This document shows, in pieces, positions 1 through 7,258 of a DNA stretch of 64,000 nt. Location: contig VGLK01000003.1 in the NCBI GenBank assembly GCA_016866755.1, positions 62,001 to 126,000 of the forward strand, written 5' to 3'. The DNA comes from Candidatus Saccharimonadota bacterium. GTDB lineage: Bacteria > Patescibacteriota > Saccharimonadia > Saccharimonadales > Saccharimonadaceae. Below the pieces are notes generated by a model, which searched no databases, had not been told where the DNA came from, and was given only the letters and a program-made list of their open reading frames with translations. The first letter of the stretch is position 1; every line of letters starts with the position of its first letter. The position numbers and the translations under genes were made by a program.

Positions 1-20
1 TTGATTGTGGTTATGTTCAT
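1..20 (-). CDS. Start of the next gene (partial, possibly an FtsI-type penicillin-binding protein)
   Basis: Only six codons lie inside the window: an ATG (complement of 18-20) followed by codons for N-I-T-T-I. It begins two bases after the stop of the ftsL-like gene, the usual position of ftsI (PBP2/3) in division clusters. The identity is inferred from position only; no domain is visible. Confidence 0.35.
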
Positions 21-22
21 CT

Positions 23-376
23 CTATTCAGTATACGACACATCGCTTGGTTGTGTCATAGCTTTTGCTACATTGCTAGCTTTCACCGTTTCAAGCGCAGT
101 TAGACGTGCATTTTGTACTTCCATTTCAGACTTTCGCGCATCAAGTTCTGCAATTTTAGCATCAAGTTCACTCGCTTGGTAATCATAGCTTGTGGCCTTT
201 GTTGCCTGCGTAAGATATATCAAGCCAAGCACTGTAATCATAAGTGCAACAATCACTGTATGTGCCACAGGGCCAAGTTTGACAGACGATTTAAATTGAG
301 CTGTATTCTGGTTTCGATTCCAGTTTTGGCTGGCGCGTCGAGTTGCAGAATAGGTTGGAGTGCGTTGATAAGCCAT
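23..376 (-). CDS. ftsL: FtsL-like septum protein, small bitopic coiled-coil
   Basis: The 117-residue protein has a basic, Arg/Asn/Gln-rich cytoplasmic head (about 1-36), one membrane helix (about 38-57, HTVIVALMITVLGLIYL) and an external coiled-coil-like segment rich in Glu/Asp/Lys (about 64-102). This is the FtsL/DivIC plan. FtsL binds FtsB/DivIC and FtsQ and activates FtsWI during septal wall synthesis. FtsL sequences are poorly conserved, so the call rests on architecture and on its place after mraZ and rsmH. A generic septum-formation protein is the alternative. Confidence 0.65.
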   Translation of the reverse strand: MAYQRTPTYSATRRASQNWNRNQNTAQFKSSVKLGPVAHTVIVALMITVLGLIYLTQATKATSYDYQASELDAKIAELDARKSEMEVQNARLTALETVKASNVAKAMTQPSDVSYTE

Positions 377-420
377 AAATTCTCTGTGTCTTTTTATTTT
401 TTATTTTTTGGTGATTTGTT

Positions 421-455
421 AAGTACCCGCTTCTAGTAGAGAGAAGCGAGTACTT
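421..455 (-). other. 14-bp hairpin between the 23-codon ORF and ftsL
   Basis: Arms 421-434 and 442-455 are inverted copies. Read as minus-strand RNA the only imperfection becomes a G-U wobble, giving a continuous 14-bp stem with a 7-base loop; read as plus-strand RNA the same position is a C-A mismatch. The structure therefore fits the cell-division transcript. No U-run follows it, so it is not a standard intrinsic terminator. Attenuation, RNA processing or mRNA stabilisation are possible. Confidence 0.5.
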
Positions 456-486
456 ACAAAAATTAATTTTACGTAGTATCTACGTA

Positions 487-558
487 TTATCCGCGACGTA
501 CTGCAACGTTTTCTGCTGCGTCTTGGTCTTGGAATTGTACTTGGATGTGGATTGGCAT
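487..558 (-). CDS. Candidate 23-residue ORF between rsmH and ftsL
   Basis: An ATG (complement of 556-558) opens 23 codons ending in TAA; the peptide starts MPIHIQVQFQDQDAAE and ends NVAVRRG. A purine-rich AGGAAAGGG lies 9 bases before the ATG and is a good Shine-Dalgarno site, although the spacing could also be chance. The peptide has no membrane segment or signal. It sits in a cotranscribed interval between rsmH and ftsL. It may be a real micro-protein or a leader peptide coupled to the hairpin at 421-455. No family is recognised. Confidence 0.45.
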   Translation of the reverse strand: MPIHIQVQFQDQDAAENVAVRRG

Positions 559-582
559 AATTTTGTGCCCTTTCCTGTTTTT

Positions 583-1503
583 TTATTTTTTCACTGCGGC
601 GCGTAACTTTGCGCTACGCGATCGCGGATTGTGAACGTCGTAAGTTGCACCATCGAGCGGCTTTTTGGTTAATATCTGAAGTTCTGCCTCGTAGCCGGAA
701 TCTGCCTGCTCTTTAAAGTATTGTTTAATCAATCTATCCTCAAGACTATGAAAACTTATAATCCCCACTCTTCCGCCTTTGTTTAAAAGCTTTGGAATAA
801 GTGGCAATAAATTTTCTACCTGCTGAAGTTCCTGATTAACCTCAATACGTAGTGCTTGAAAGGTGCGGGTTGCCGGGTGTTTCTTTTTACCGCGTCGTCC
901 ACCAAGGCTTTGCTCAATTGCTGTCGCCAAAGTTTCGGTAGTTGAATACGGCCGTCCTGCCAGTATGCCATCAACAATTCGTTTAGCCACACTAGGCGAT
1001 TCCTCTCCGTAGCGAACGATAATCTTTTTTAATGCATCGGCGCTGTAGGTATTAACTACCTTGGCGGCGGTAACATCAAGTCGACTATCCATTCGCATGT
1101 CGAGTGGACCGTTTCGTAAAAAGGAAAACCCTCTTTCGCTCTTATCGAGCTGTGGTGATGACACCCCCAAATCAGCGAGAATAATATCAAATGCTGCCCC
1201 TTCGCTCACCAACTGCTTTGCTGCTTGAGCAAAATCAGTATGAAGCAACCGGACCGGCCAATCGTATGATTGACGTAAATACGTTATAGCATTTATGTCA
1301 CGATCAACCAGCACACTTGTTGTATATTCCTGTGTTGCGCTAAGTACCCGTGATGCGTGTCCGCCATACCCTGCGGTCAAATCTAAGTAAGACTCGCCGG
1401 GTTTAGGCTTTAAGGCAGTTAATGTACTTTGCAGCAAAACTGGTATATGTAGCGTAGAACTGTCGTTATTATTCGACTGTGGTGGATGTTCTTTAATACT
1501 CAT
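583..1503 (-). CDS. rsmH: 16S rRNA (cytosine-1402-N4)-methyltransferase RsmH
   Basis: The 306-residue length is normal for RsmH (MraW), which methylates C1402 in the decoding centre of 16S rRNA using SAM. The N-terminal HIPVLLQSTLTAL, the SAM loop LDLTAGYGGHASRVL, the ADLGVSSPQLD stretch and the C-terminal FHSLEDRLIKQYF are characteristic. It lies downstream of mraZ as usual, but separated by an unusual 338-base interval. A TATAGT box (1513-1518) sits 9 bases before the ATG, so the gene probably has its own promoter with almost no leader. Confidence 0.96.
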   Translation of the reverse strand: MSIKEHPPQSNNNDSSTLHIPVLLQSTLTALKPKPGESYLDLTAGYGGHASRVLSATQEYTTSVLVDRDINAITYLRQSYDWPVRLLHTDFAQAAKQLVSEGAAFDIILADLGVSSPQLDKSERGFSFLRNGPLDMRMDSRLDVTAAKVVNTYSADALKKIIVRYGEESPSVAKRIVDGILAGRPYSTTETLATAIEQSLGGRRGKKKHPATRTFQALRIEVNQELQQVENLLPLIPKLLNKGGRVGIISFHSLEDRLIKQYFKEQADSGYEAELQILTKKPLDGATYDVHNPRSRSAKLRAAVKK

Positions 1504-1532
1504 CTTTCATCTACTATACCACGAGTGGCAGA

Positions 1533-1800
1533 GATGAAAGCTCGAGATCACCTAATCGGCAGAGAGGCGATATTTGTGTTTTTTGAAATGTGTTTGTTTT
1601 TGTAATAAGTATGAAAAGCTAAAATAGATGAGCGCGAAACGCGAAACTCATACAGGCTTTTCATGAGAGACTTATATGTGTGTGAGGTGGAGTTTTTGGG
1701 AGGTGTGTATGTGAAAGCAAGGTACGGTACCCTTTTTTACGTAGCGGCAATAAATACTACGTGCCTCACTACCGAATAGTTGATCTCGAGAGTTTTCGTC
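1533..1800. repeat. Long inverted-repeat element between mraZ and rsmH, candidate structured RNA or MITE-like element
   Basis: The ends are inverted copies. Positions 1541-1559 (CTCGAGATCACCTAATCGG) match the complement of 1772-1790 at 17 of 19 bases. Pairing continues inwards (GGCAGAGAGGC with GCCTCACTACC) and outwards (GATGAAA with TTTTCGTC), giving roughly 35 paired positions with a few mismatches. Inside are smaller hairpins, such as GAAAAGC/GCTTTTC around ATGAG/CTCAT (near 1612-1664) and ACGTAG/CTACGT (near 1739-1761). No ORF of note is present. No target-site duplication is evident, so transposition is unproven. A 6S-like or other regulatory RNA is another option. Confidence 0.6.
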
Positions 1801-1841
1801 AAATTATTAAAGTACGTTTTGTAGCAGCGTCGCAGTGCGTA

Positions 1842-2219
1842 CTACCCTGTCTCGTTGGCGTCAGCGGATTGTATTCGAAAATATGCTCCTGCCCTAACCG
1901 CAACAAGATCTTTTGTGATACCTGCGTAGTCGAGTAAGTGCTGCTCTATTGTAACGCGACCTTGTTTTTGGTCGAGTCCAGCTGCAGTTTTACCTCGGCG
2001 AAATCGTACGTTTAGGTCGGCCACCTTTTCGTCAAGTATGCTTCCCTGTAGTGCGCTTTCTACTTCCCTGTCCCACACGTGTTGCGGGTATAGGTGCAGA
2101 TAGGTGCCAAATCCTCTAGTAAGTACGACTCCGGTTGCAAATTCTTCCCTAAGTTCAGTTGGTATCGTCAAGCGTCGCTTGTCGTCCAATTTTCGCTCAA
2201 AGTAGTCTACTTGTGCCAC
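1842..2219 (-). CDS. mraZ: Transcriptional regulator MraZ
   Basis: The 125-residue protein has the two AbrB-like MraZ half domains, with the signature DDKRRLTIPTELRE near residue 12 and a second copy DQKQGRVTIEQHL. MraZ forms rings that bind direct repeats at its own promoter and regulate the dcw cluster. The start is GTG (2217-2219), preceded by AAAGGAC, a usable ribosome binding site. Its operator is visible at 2289-2339. It is the first gene of the division cluster here. Confidence 0.95.
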   Translation of the reverse strand: MAQVDYFERKLDDKRRLTIPTELREEFATGVVLTRGFGTYLHLYPQHVWDREVESALQGSILDEKVADLNVRFRRGKTAAGLDQKQGRVTIEQHLLDYAGITKDLVAVRAGAYFRIQSADANETG

Positions 2220-2288
2220 GCGAATACGTCCTTTACTTTCAGACTCTATATGATGTTTTTACTTTTAGTGGTGTGTTTATGTTTGTGG

Positions 2289-2339
2289 TGTTACCCACTT
2301 CTTTCCACTGGCTTTACTATACTACCCACTGCTACCCAC
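2289..2339 (-). promoter_or_regulatory. mraZ promoter with four MraZ-box repeats
   Basis: Reading the minus strand there are two pairs of 10-base direct repeats. GTGGGTAGCA (2330-2339) and GTGGGTAGTA (2320-2329) form the first pair. After an 11-base spacer come GTGGAAAGAA (2299-2308) and GTGGGTAACA (2289-2298). Known MraZ operators are short tandem repeats with a GTGGG/GTGG core at about 10-base spacing, so this is a probable autoregulatory site. A -10-like TATAGT (2316-2321) lies between the two pairs, so bound MraZ would cover the promoter. Confidence 0.82.
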
Positions 2340-2380
2340 ACGCAATACCTTTTTATTGTGTTTATGTTTACCTGCATGGT

Positions 2381-2402
2381 TTTTCCACAGAATCGTGGAA
2401 AA
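2381..2402. repeat. Perfect palindrome upstream of the mraZ promoter
   Basis: TTTTCCAC (2381-2388) and GTGGAAAA (2395-2402) flank a 6-base spacer. It lies between the terminator of the preceding small gene and the mraZ operator. The arm TTTTCCACA resembles a DnaA box (TTATCCACA), but there is only one inverted pair and no cluster. It may be a regulator site; the ligand is unknown. Confidence 0.45.
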
Positions 2403-2404
2403 CT

Positions 2405-2434
2405 ATAAAAGCGACGCTACATATAGCGCCGCTT
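2405..2434 (-). terminator. Intrinsic terminator of the 59-residue membrane peptide gene
   Basis: On the minus strand, 11-base arms AAGCGGCGCTA and TAGCGTCGCTT surround a 4-base loop and are followed by TTTTATAG. It ends the transcript of the small gene at 2463-2642 and insulates it from mraZ. Confidence 0.8.
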
Positions 2435-2462
2435 CTTATCGGTTGACCTTGTCTTTACAGCC

Positions 2463-2642
2463 TTACGCCATAAGAACAACGGCAACACTTAGTGTAATTA
2501 CGTTAACCGCAATTGATACAATAAGAGTTGCGTTAACAATATCACGGGTAGTTTGTGCAATTGCCGCTTCGTCGTTAAGAATAGTATTCCACGATAACGA
2601 AGCCTTGGTGTTGTTTGATGCTGTTTGTGTGGTGTGTTTCAT
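2463..2642 (-). CDS. Small single-pass membrane protein, 59 residues, unknown function
   Basis: The ATG (complement of 2640-2642) opens 59 codons ending in TAA. The first half is polar and Asn/Thr-rich (MKHTTQTASNNTKA). Residues about 37-59 form one hydrophobic helix (NATLIVSIAVNVITLSVAV) that runs to the C-terminus, so it is a tail-anchored micro-protein. It has its own TATAAT box (2668-2673) about 25 bases upstream and a strong terminator at 2405-2434, so it is a separate transcription unit. No family is recognised. Confidence 0.72.
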   Translation of the reverse strand: MKHTTQTASNNTKASLSWNTILNDEAAIAQTTRDIVNATLIVSIAVNVITLSVAVVLMA

Positions 2643-2684
2643 ATATTAATAAATTAGCATAAACTTTATTATATGTCAACATTC

Positions 2685-3362
2685 TTAACTAAAATTTATT
2701 TCGCTAAAGTGTTGAACCTTAGTTACGTGCGGACCATAATCTTCCCATCTCCCAGTCTGCTTACTGCTTTTTGCACCTACATAGTGGTAACCGCGTATAG
2801 CACCTTTGTATTTTTCAATGCCGTCGAACGCAATAATTTTATCGTCAATAAGTATAATTTCGTTATATTGGCGCTTTTTTGGCATAAGTTCATGTGGCAA
2901 TACAACCGCTCCACTCTTCTCTATCCATGAGGCCAAAATATCAATTTTATGGGGTGAAGCCGTTACAAGATATGGTGCGGCAATACGAGCATGGCGAATT
3001 TTTGCCGCCTGCCAACGCGTGTCTCCGTACGATAAAATAACAAAGTCCTCGCCCTGCTCGTTTAGCCGCTTAATAAATTTATGCAACCCGGGAGTATAAA
3101 TATCATTACTTGGGATTGATTTAGAAAATAACTCAAACAACGCACTTGTAACCTGCGGCGAGTATGTACTATCTAAAAACGACGCAACATCAAACGAGCC
3201 ACCCGAAGCCTCGATATGCTGTTTAGCGCTATCCAGTTGGCTTCGTATTTTATGGGGTTCGACAATATTTTGCGCGCTAAGCGTATCGTAAAATGCCGCC
3301 ATTATACTATCGACTTCGGCTATAGTTCTATCAAAATCAATTACCCATATGCGTTTTTTCAT
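2685..3362 (-). CDS. HAD-superfamily hydrolase-like protein
   Basis: The 225-residue protein opens with the HAD motif I DFDRTIAEVD (DxDxT), where the first Asp forms the phospho-aspartyl intermediate. Later come FVILSYGDTRW (motif II region, S/T) and NEIILIDDKIIAFDG (motif IV region with acidic pair). An alpha-helical cap of about 70 residues follows motif I. The substrate cannot be inferred. It starts 8 bases after yvcK and is probably cotranscribed with it. Confidence 0.7.
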   Translation of the reverse strand: MKKRIWVIDFDRTIAEVDSIMAAFYDTLSAQNIVEPHKIRSQLDSAKQHIEASGGSFDVASFLDSTYSPQVTSALFELFSKSIPSNDIYTPGLHKFIKRLNEQGEDFVILSYGDTRWQAAKIRHARIAAPYLVTASPHKIDILASWIEKSGAVVLPHELMPKKRQYNEIILIDDKIIAFDGIEKYKGAIRGYHYVGAKSSKQTGRWEDYGPHVTKVQHFSEINFS

Positions 3363-3370
3363 ACAAATAT

Positions 3371-4402
3371 TTACTTACCCGCAGGGAGTAAACTTTTAGC
3401 ATACACACGCATAATTTCCTCTGCTACCGCCTGAGAATCATGACGAATTAGCGATCGAGTTACAGGAATAATATCACTTGTATCACGCTCCACAATATTG
3501 CCAAGCAACGAGGCTCCCTGTCCTAAATAGTGAGCCTTCTTTAGTCGATCGCTATCTGGCTTAACTATGTAAGCGCCTTCTTTCTCGTAACGCTGCTCTT
3601 GCACGTGCGTAGGAATTTGATTGTTATACAGCACCACATCTAAAAATTTCTGTCCAGCTAGTCGCTCAATCTCATCAGCATGATCAACCACACTAAAGCC
3701 ATCGGTTTGGCCTTTTTTTGTTACCAAATTTGACACATACATTTTTAAAGCACCTGTCTCTTTAAGCGCACGACTAATTTCAGGAATGATCAGCAGCGGT
3801 CCAAGCGAAGTGTACAAATCACCAGGTGCAATCACTACTACGTCGGCTTGATGTATAGCTTTAACAGCAAGCTGATTGACCGTTGGCTCTGGTAGCAGCG
3901 ATAGCGTAGCTTTACGTGGATCGTGTTTAAAATGGTCGGCATCAATCACCCGTTCGCCATGCAGAATAACGCTTTTATCGGGCCATTCCATTTTTAGTCG
4001 TACATCATCGAGCGTACTCGGAATCACCACGCCACGCACCCGTAAAATTTCCGACGCCGTTTGCACTGCCTCCGAAAAGCTGCCGGTAACTTTTTCGAGT
4101 GCCGTTAAAAGCACATTTCCAAATGAGTGACCACCAAAGGTTCCCTCTTCAAAACGGTAGTTAAATAATTCGCGAATTTTCGGCGACGTTGATAGCGCTA
4201 CTAAACACTGTCGCACGTCACCAGGTGGCAGCGCGCCCAACTCATCACGCAGCACACCAGTACTACCGCCGTCATCTGCCATATTAACAATGGCCGCCAA
4301 CTGGCTGGTGTGATTTTTTAACGCCGAAAGCAAGGTGAAGCTTCCGGTACCGCCACCAATTACCGCAACCTTAACCTCAGCTTTTTTAAATGGCTCGTTC
4401 AT
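3371..4402 (-). CDS. yvcK: YvcK/CofD-family nucleotide-sugar binding protein
   Basis: The 343 residues match YvcK (GlmR), starting VAVIGGGTGSFTLLSALK, followed by NMADDGGSTG and LPPGDVRQCL, all typical of the CofD-like fold. In Gram-positive bacteria YvcK binds UDP-GlcNAc and steers carbon toward cell-wall precursors. The usual neighbours rapZ (yvcJ) and whiA (yvcL) are missing. TATAGT (4409-4414) lies 6 bases before the ATG, so the mRNA is probably leaderless. Confidence 0.9.
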   Translation of the reverse strand: MNEPFKKAEVKVAVIGGGTGSFTLLSALKNHTSQLAAIVNMADDGGSTGVLRDELGALPPGDVRQCLVALSTSPKIRELFNYRFEEGTFGGHSFGNVLLTALEKVTGSFSEAVQTASEILRVRGVVIPSTLDDVRLKMEWPDKSVILHGERVIDADHFKHDPRKATLSLLPEPTVNQLAVKAIHQADVVVIAPGDLYTSLGPLLIIPEISRALKETGALKMYVSNLVTKKGQTDGFSVVDHADEIERLAGQKFLDVVLYNNQIPTHVQEQRYEKEGAYIVKPDSDRLKKAHYLGQGASLLGNIVERDTSDIIPVTRSLIRHDSQAVAEEIMRVYAKSLLPAGK

Positions 4403-4423
4403 ATCTTCACTATACGCCTTTTG

Positions 4424-5692
4424 CTAATTATTTCTAATTTTATGAATAAGTTTGGCATACTGTTCGCCACTTTTGCGTAACTTGCGCTCGCCATTAGTGT
4501 CTATAGCTATCAATCCGCGTTTTGGCCAACCGCCCTTATCCCACTCGTAACCATCTAAAAATGACCAATAGCTGTAGCCAATCACCCTCACGCCACCATC
4601 AATCGCCTCGCCCATAGCTCGAATCGTTGCCATTAACCACCAGCCGCGCTGGGAGTCTTGGGCATCTATAATTCCACAACCGGTTATAAATAGTGGTAAT
4701 TTGTAGCGTCTATATAAACGCTCAAGAGCAAATTGCAAATCTTCTGGCAATAAATCCTCACCAACATCGTCTTTCTTTACACCCTCGGAATTGTGTATTC
4801 GATATCCATATACACGACACGACATTTCATATTCAACGCCAATGAAATCGCAATTTTTTACTATTTTTTTTAAAAAGAAATCATCGTACATATATTGCAA
4901 CACTCTCGCAGATGCTCGAGATAAATAGGCGTCATCGCCAGGATAAACAAAGCGAGTTGTCTTAGCCACCGATACCTGATATTTCGCATGTTCCCCATGA
5001 AGCATTTGGGCTATTTTTGTATGCGCAAAAGCTAAGTTTCGTAAAACCTTTGCATAAGCGAAGCGACTTTTTTGTAGCGGCGGCCAGTTGCCATGCAAGT
5101 AAGCCTCTTGAGCATAGGTGTCGGGTTGATGAATAGTGATGACATATTTAAAATAGGCACCCAATTCTTCTGTTATCTTTTGTGCAAATCGCTCAAAATA
5201 ACGCACATTCGAACGTTTACAAAAACCGCCATTAGCAGCAAACCACGTGGGCAATGTATTGTGAAACAGCGTTACAACCGGCTCTAACTCTGCCGCTTTT
5301 AATGCCTTAAAATAGCGCACATAATACGCGATTGCCGCCGCGTCCCATGCGCCTTCTTTTGGCTCAATAAGCGCCCACTCTATACTTACCCTAAAGCTTG
5401 TAAGCCCCATTTTGCGAGCTAATGAAAAATCTTCTTCGTAGCGGCGATAATGATTAATGGCCGAATTAACAATATACGATTTTGCGTCTGTAGCCAGCGG
5501 TTTAATATGCTCGTCCCACAGCTCTAAATCGGCATACTGATGACGGCTTTGCGCGGCCTGAACTTTAGAAAATTCGCTCGCCCACTCATTCCACTGATTT
5601 TGTGTAGATGCTTCGCCAACCTGATACATCGACACGCCCGATCCCCATAAAAAATCTTTGCTAAAACGCTCATTTAATGCCCGCATGCTCAT
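4424..5692 (-). CDS. Glycoside hydrolase family 1-like protein lacking both catalytic glutamates
   Basis: The 422-residue protein has the GH1 (beta/alpha)8 landmarks: DFLWGSGVSMYQVGE at the N-terminus, HYRRYEEDF, FRVSIEWALIEP, VVTLFHNTLPTWF, and a C-terminal GYSYWSFLDGYEWDKGGWPKR segment. The acid/base motif T-x-N-E-P reads TIHQP (Gln189) and the nucleophile motif T-E-N-G reads TGCG (Gly338). Both essential carboxylates are thus replaced, so ordinary glycosidase chemistry is unlikely. A lectin-like, scaffold or altered activity is possible. Its ATG overlaps the stop of the PIF1 helicase gene by 4 bases, so the two are translationally coupled. Confidence 0.85.
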   Translation of the reverse strand: MSMRALNERFSKDFLWGSGVSMYQVGEASTQNQWNEWASEFSKVQAAQSRHQYADLELWDEHIKPLATDAKSYIVNSAINHYRRYEEDFSLARKMGLTSFRVSIEWALIEPKEGAWDAAAIAYYVRYFKALKAAELEPVVTLFHNTLPTWFAANGGFCKRSNVRYFERFAQKITEELGAYFKYVITIHQPDTYAQEAYLHGNWPPLQKSRFAYAKVLRNLAFAHTKIAQMLHGEHAKYQVSVAKTTRFVYPGDDAYLSRASARVLQYMYDDFFLKKIVKNCDFIGVEYEMSCRVYGYRIHNSEGVKKDDVGEDLLPEDLQFALERLYRRYKLPLFITGCGIIDAQDSQRGWWLMATIRAMGEAIDGGVRVIGYSYWSFLDGYEWDKGGWPKRGLIAIDTNGERKLRKSGEQYAKLIHKIRNN

Positions 5693-7212
5693 AGCCCAAC
5701 CACATCCTCGCCCATTAATTTTTGCAAGCGAAGAGTTATAGAACCTTCATGTCGCCCTAGCGCCTGACTCAACTGCTTCACCGATTTTCCCTGTAAAAAT
5801 CCCTGCCGCAGATCATCATCGTGTTGCGAAGTCCACGATTTATAGGCATTGGGATAGTCTTCGCGCATACGACTAATTTTATCTTGCCAATTAGACGACG
5901 ACTTACGTGCTGTTTTTATCTCTTTAAGCGCCGCAGCGTGAGTAGATTTATTGAGCAAATATACATGAGTAGCTTCGTCTTCTTGGGCCTTAGAAGCAAA
6001 TTCAGCATTAATGCGCTGCGCCTCCGCGGACACCGCCAGCGCCATGCGGTTAATTCCTTTTAGATACAGCGAATCAATCGATTTTACACGGCTTAACGCT
6101 ACATAACCCATACCCTCAATAAAGGCTTTTCTAAGATCAATTACCGCTGCATCAAGTGTCATACCCTGCGATTTATGTACTGTTATTGCCCACGCTAATC
6201 GTAAAGGCAACTGTGTAATGCTTGCGCGTTTTTTATCACCATCACGCAATTCCCAAGTATCAGGCACCATTACAACTAATCGGCCGTTTGTAAACTGCAC
6301 CTCGGGGTAGTTTGTTCCCGGTTCAAACCCCACAACTTCACCTAAACTGCCGTTTACATATTTATGATCGCTGGCATTCTTTACGGCCATAACAAGCGCG
6401 CCTTTTTTAAGTTGCAGCGCCATAGGTGCCAGCACCGAGCGCTCTAAAGTTTGTACATAATTTTCGGCCCCAGTAGAAGTTGCATGATAGTAAACCGAAT
6501 CGCCGGCCAGCGTTTTTAGCTTTCGTTCATTAATCGTATCGACATCTACGTTAGTGGTCATAAGTTCGGTTACCTGTGCATCTTCATCGGGTGCAACCTC
6601 TACACGAGACAAAAGTGTTTCAGCATGGTGGCGGCGCACGTCGCCAGCTCGCAGAGCCGTTAGTATATTTAGCAGCGCTTCGTCGTCTTGACGATGCTGT
6701 TCGTTAAGGTAGCAAATCACCGGATCAAGCTCGCGCCAGACATTAGAATGCACCACAAAACGGCTCTCATCGCCTCCGCGCGATACCGGCGGCAACTGAA
6801 AAAAATCGCCCGAAAATATTACCTGAATTCCGCCAAACGGCTGATCTTTTTTGCGTACCGCACGGCACACATAGTCAACCATATCTAAGCGGTAATCATG
6901 AAGCATAGATATCTCATCAATAATCAGTATGTCGGTTTTCTCAATAATTTCTCGCCGACCCTTATTAAGCTGGCTGTCAAAATTATTTGGTAGAAAGTCG
7001 TGAATTCCAATCCCCGACCACGCATGAATTGTTGTACCGCCAATATGCGACGCCGCCAACCCTGTAGTGGCAGTAATTGACACGTGTTTATTTTGATGTT
7101 TTGCGAGACGAATAAATTGCTGCAAAACGTATGTCTTCCCCGATCCAGCCGGACCAGTTAAAAACACACTGTGGCCTTCCCCCATAATCTCTAGCGCTAA
7201 TTGCTGCTTCAT
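5689..7212 (-). CDS. PIF1-type DNA helicase
   Basis: This SF1B helicase of about 507 residues has the Walker A motif FLTGPAGSGKTYVLQQF, Walker B LIIDEISMLHD, a QVIFSGDFFQLPPV motif and the C-terminal LAWAITVHKSQGMTLDAAV (motif V/VI, UvrD_C_2). The last about 45 residues (LRQGFLQGKSVKQLSQALGR) look like an added helix-turn-helix. PIF1 helicases unwind DNA 5'-3' and resolve G-quadruplex or R-loop structures. The start is taken at 7212 because TATAAT (7220-7225) lies 7 bases upstream and contains the earlier in-frame ATG. The gene overlaps the GH1-like gene downstream. Confidence 0.88.
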   Translation of the reverse strand: MKQQLALEIMGEGHSVFLTGPAGSGKTYVLQQFIRLAKHQNKHVSITATTGLAASHIGGTTIHAWSGIGIHDFLPNNFDSQLNKGRREIIEKTDILIIDEISMLHDYRLDMVDYVCRAVRKKDQPFGGIQVIFSGDFFQLPPVSRGGDESRFVVHSNVWRELDPVICYLNEQHRQDDEALLNILTALRAGDVRRHHAETLLSRVEVAPDEDAQVTELMTTNVDVDTINERKLKTLAGDSVYYHATSTGAENYVQTLERSVLAPMALQLKKGALVMAVKNASDHKYVNGSLGEVVGFEPGTNYPEVQFTNGRLVVMVPDTWELRDGDKKRASITQLPLRLAWAITVHKSQGMTLDAAVIDLRKAFIEGMGYVALSRVKSIDSLYLKGINRMALAVSAEAQRINAEFASKAQEDEATHVYLLNKSTHAAALKEIKTARKSSSNWQDKISRMREDYPNAYKSWTSQHDDDLRQGFLQGKSVKQLSQALGRHEGSITLRLQKLMGEDVVGL

Positions 7213-7258
7213 TCTTATCATTATACCTTTTTTTAAAATTATGGCGTATAATAACGAT

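Noticed and set aside
1533-1800. RNase P RNA in the mraZ-rsmH interval
   Set aside because: The conserved P4 region motifs of RNase P were not found.
2370-2410. Replication origin marked by DnaA-like boxes
   Set aside because: Only a single inverted pair of TTTTCCACA-like sequence, no cluster, and no dnaA, dnaN or rpmH nearby.
2094-2446. Plus-strand ORFs of 104 and 95 codons over mraZ and its promoter
   Set aside because: They are antisense to mraZ, its operator and the 59-residue gene terminator, have no ribosome site and give membrane-like composition from AT-rich DNA.
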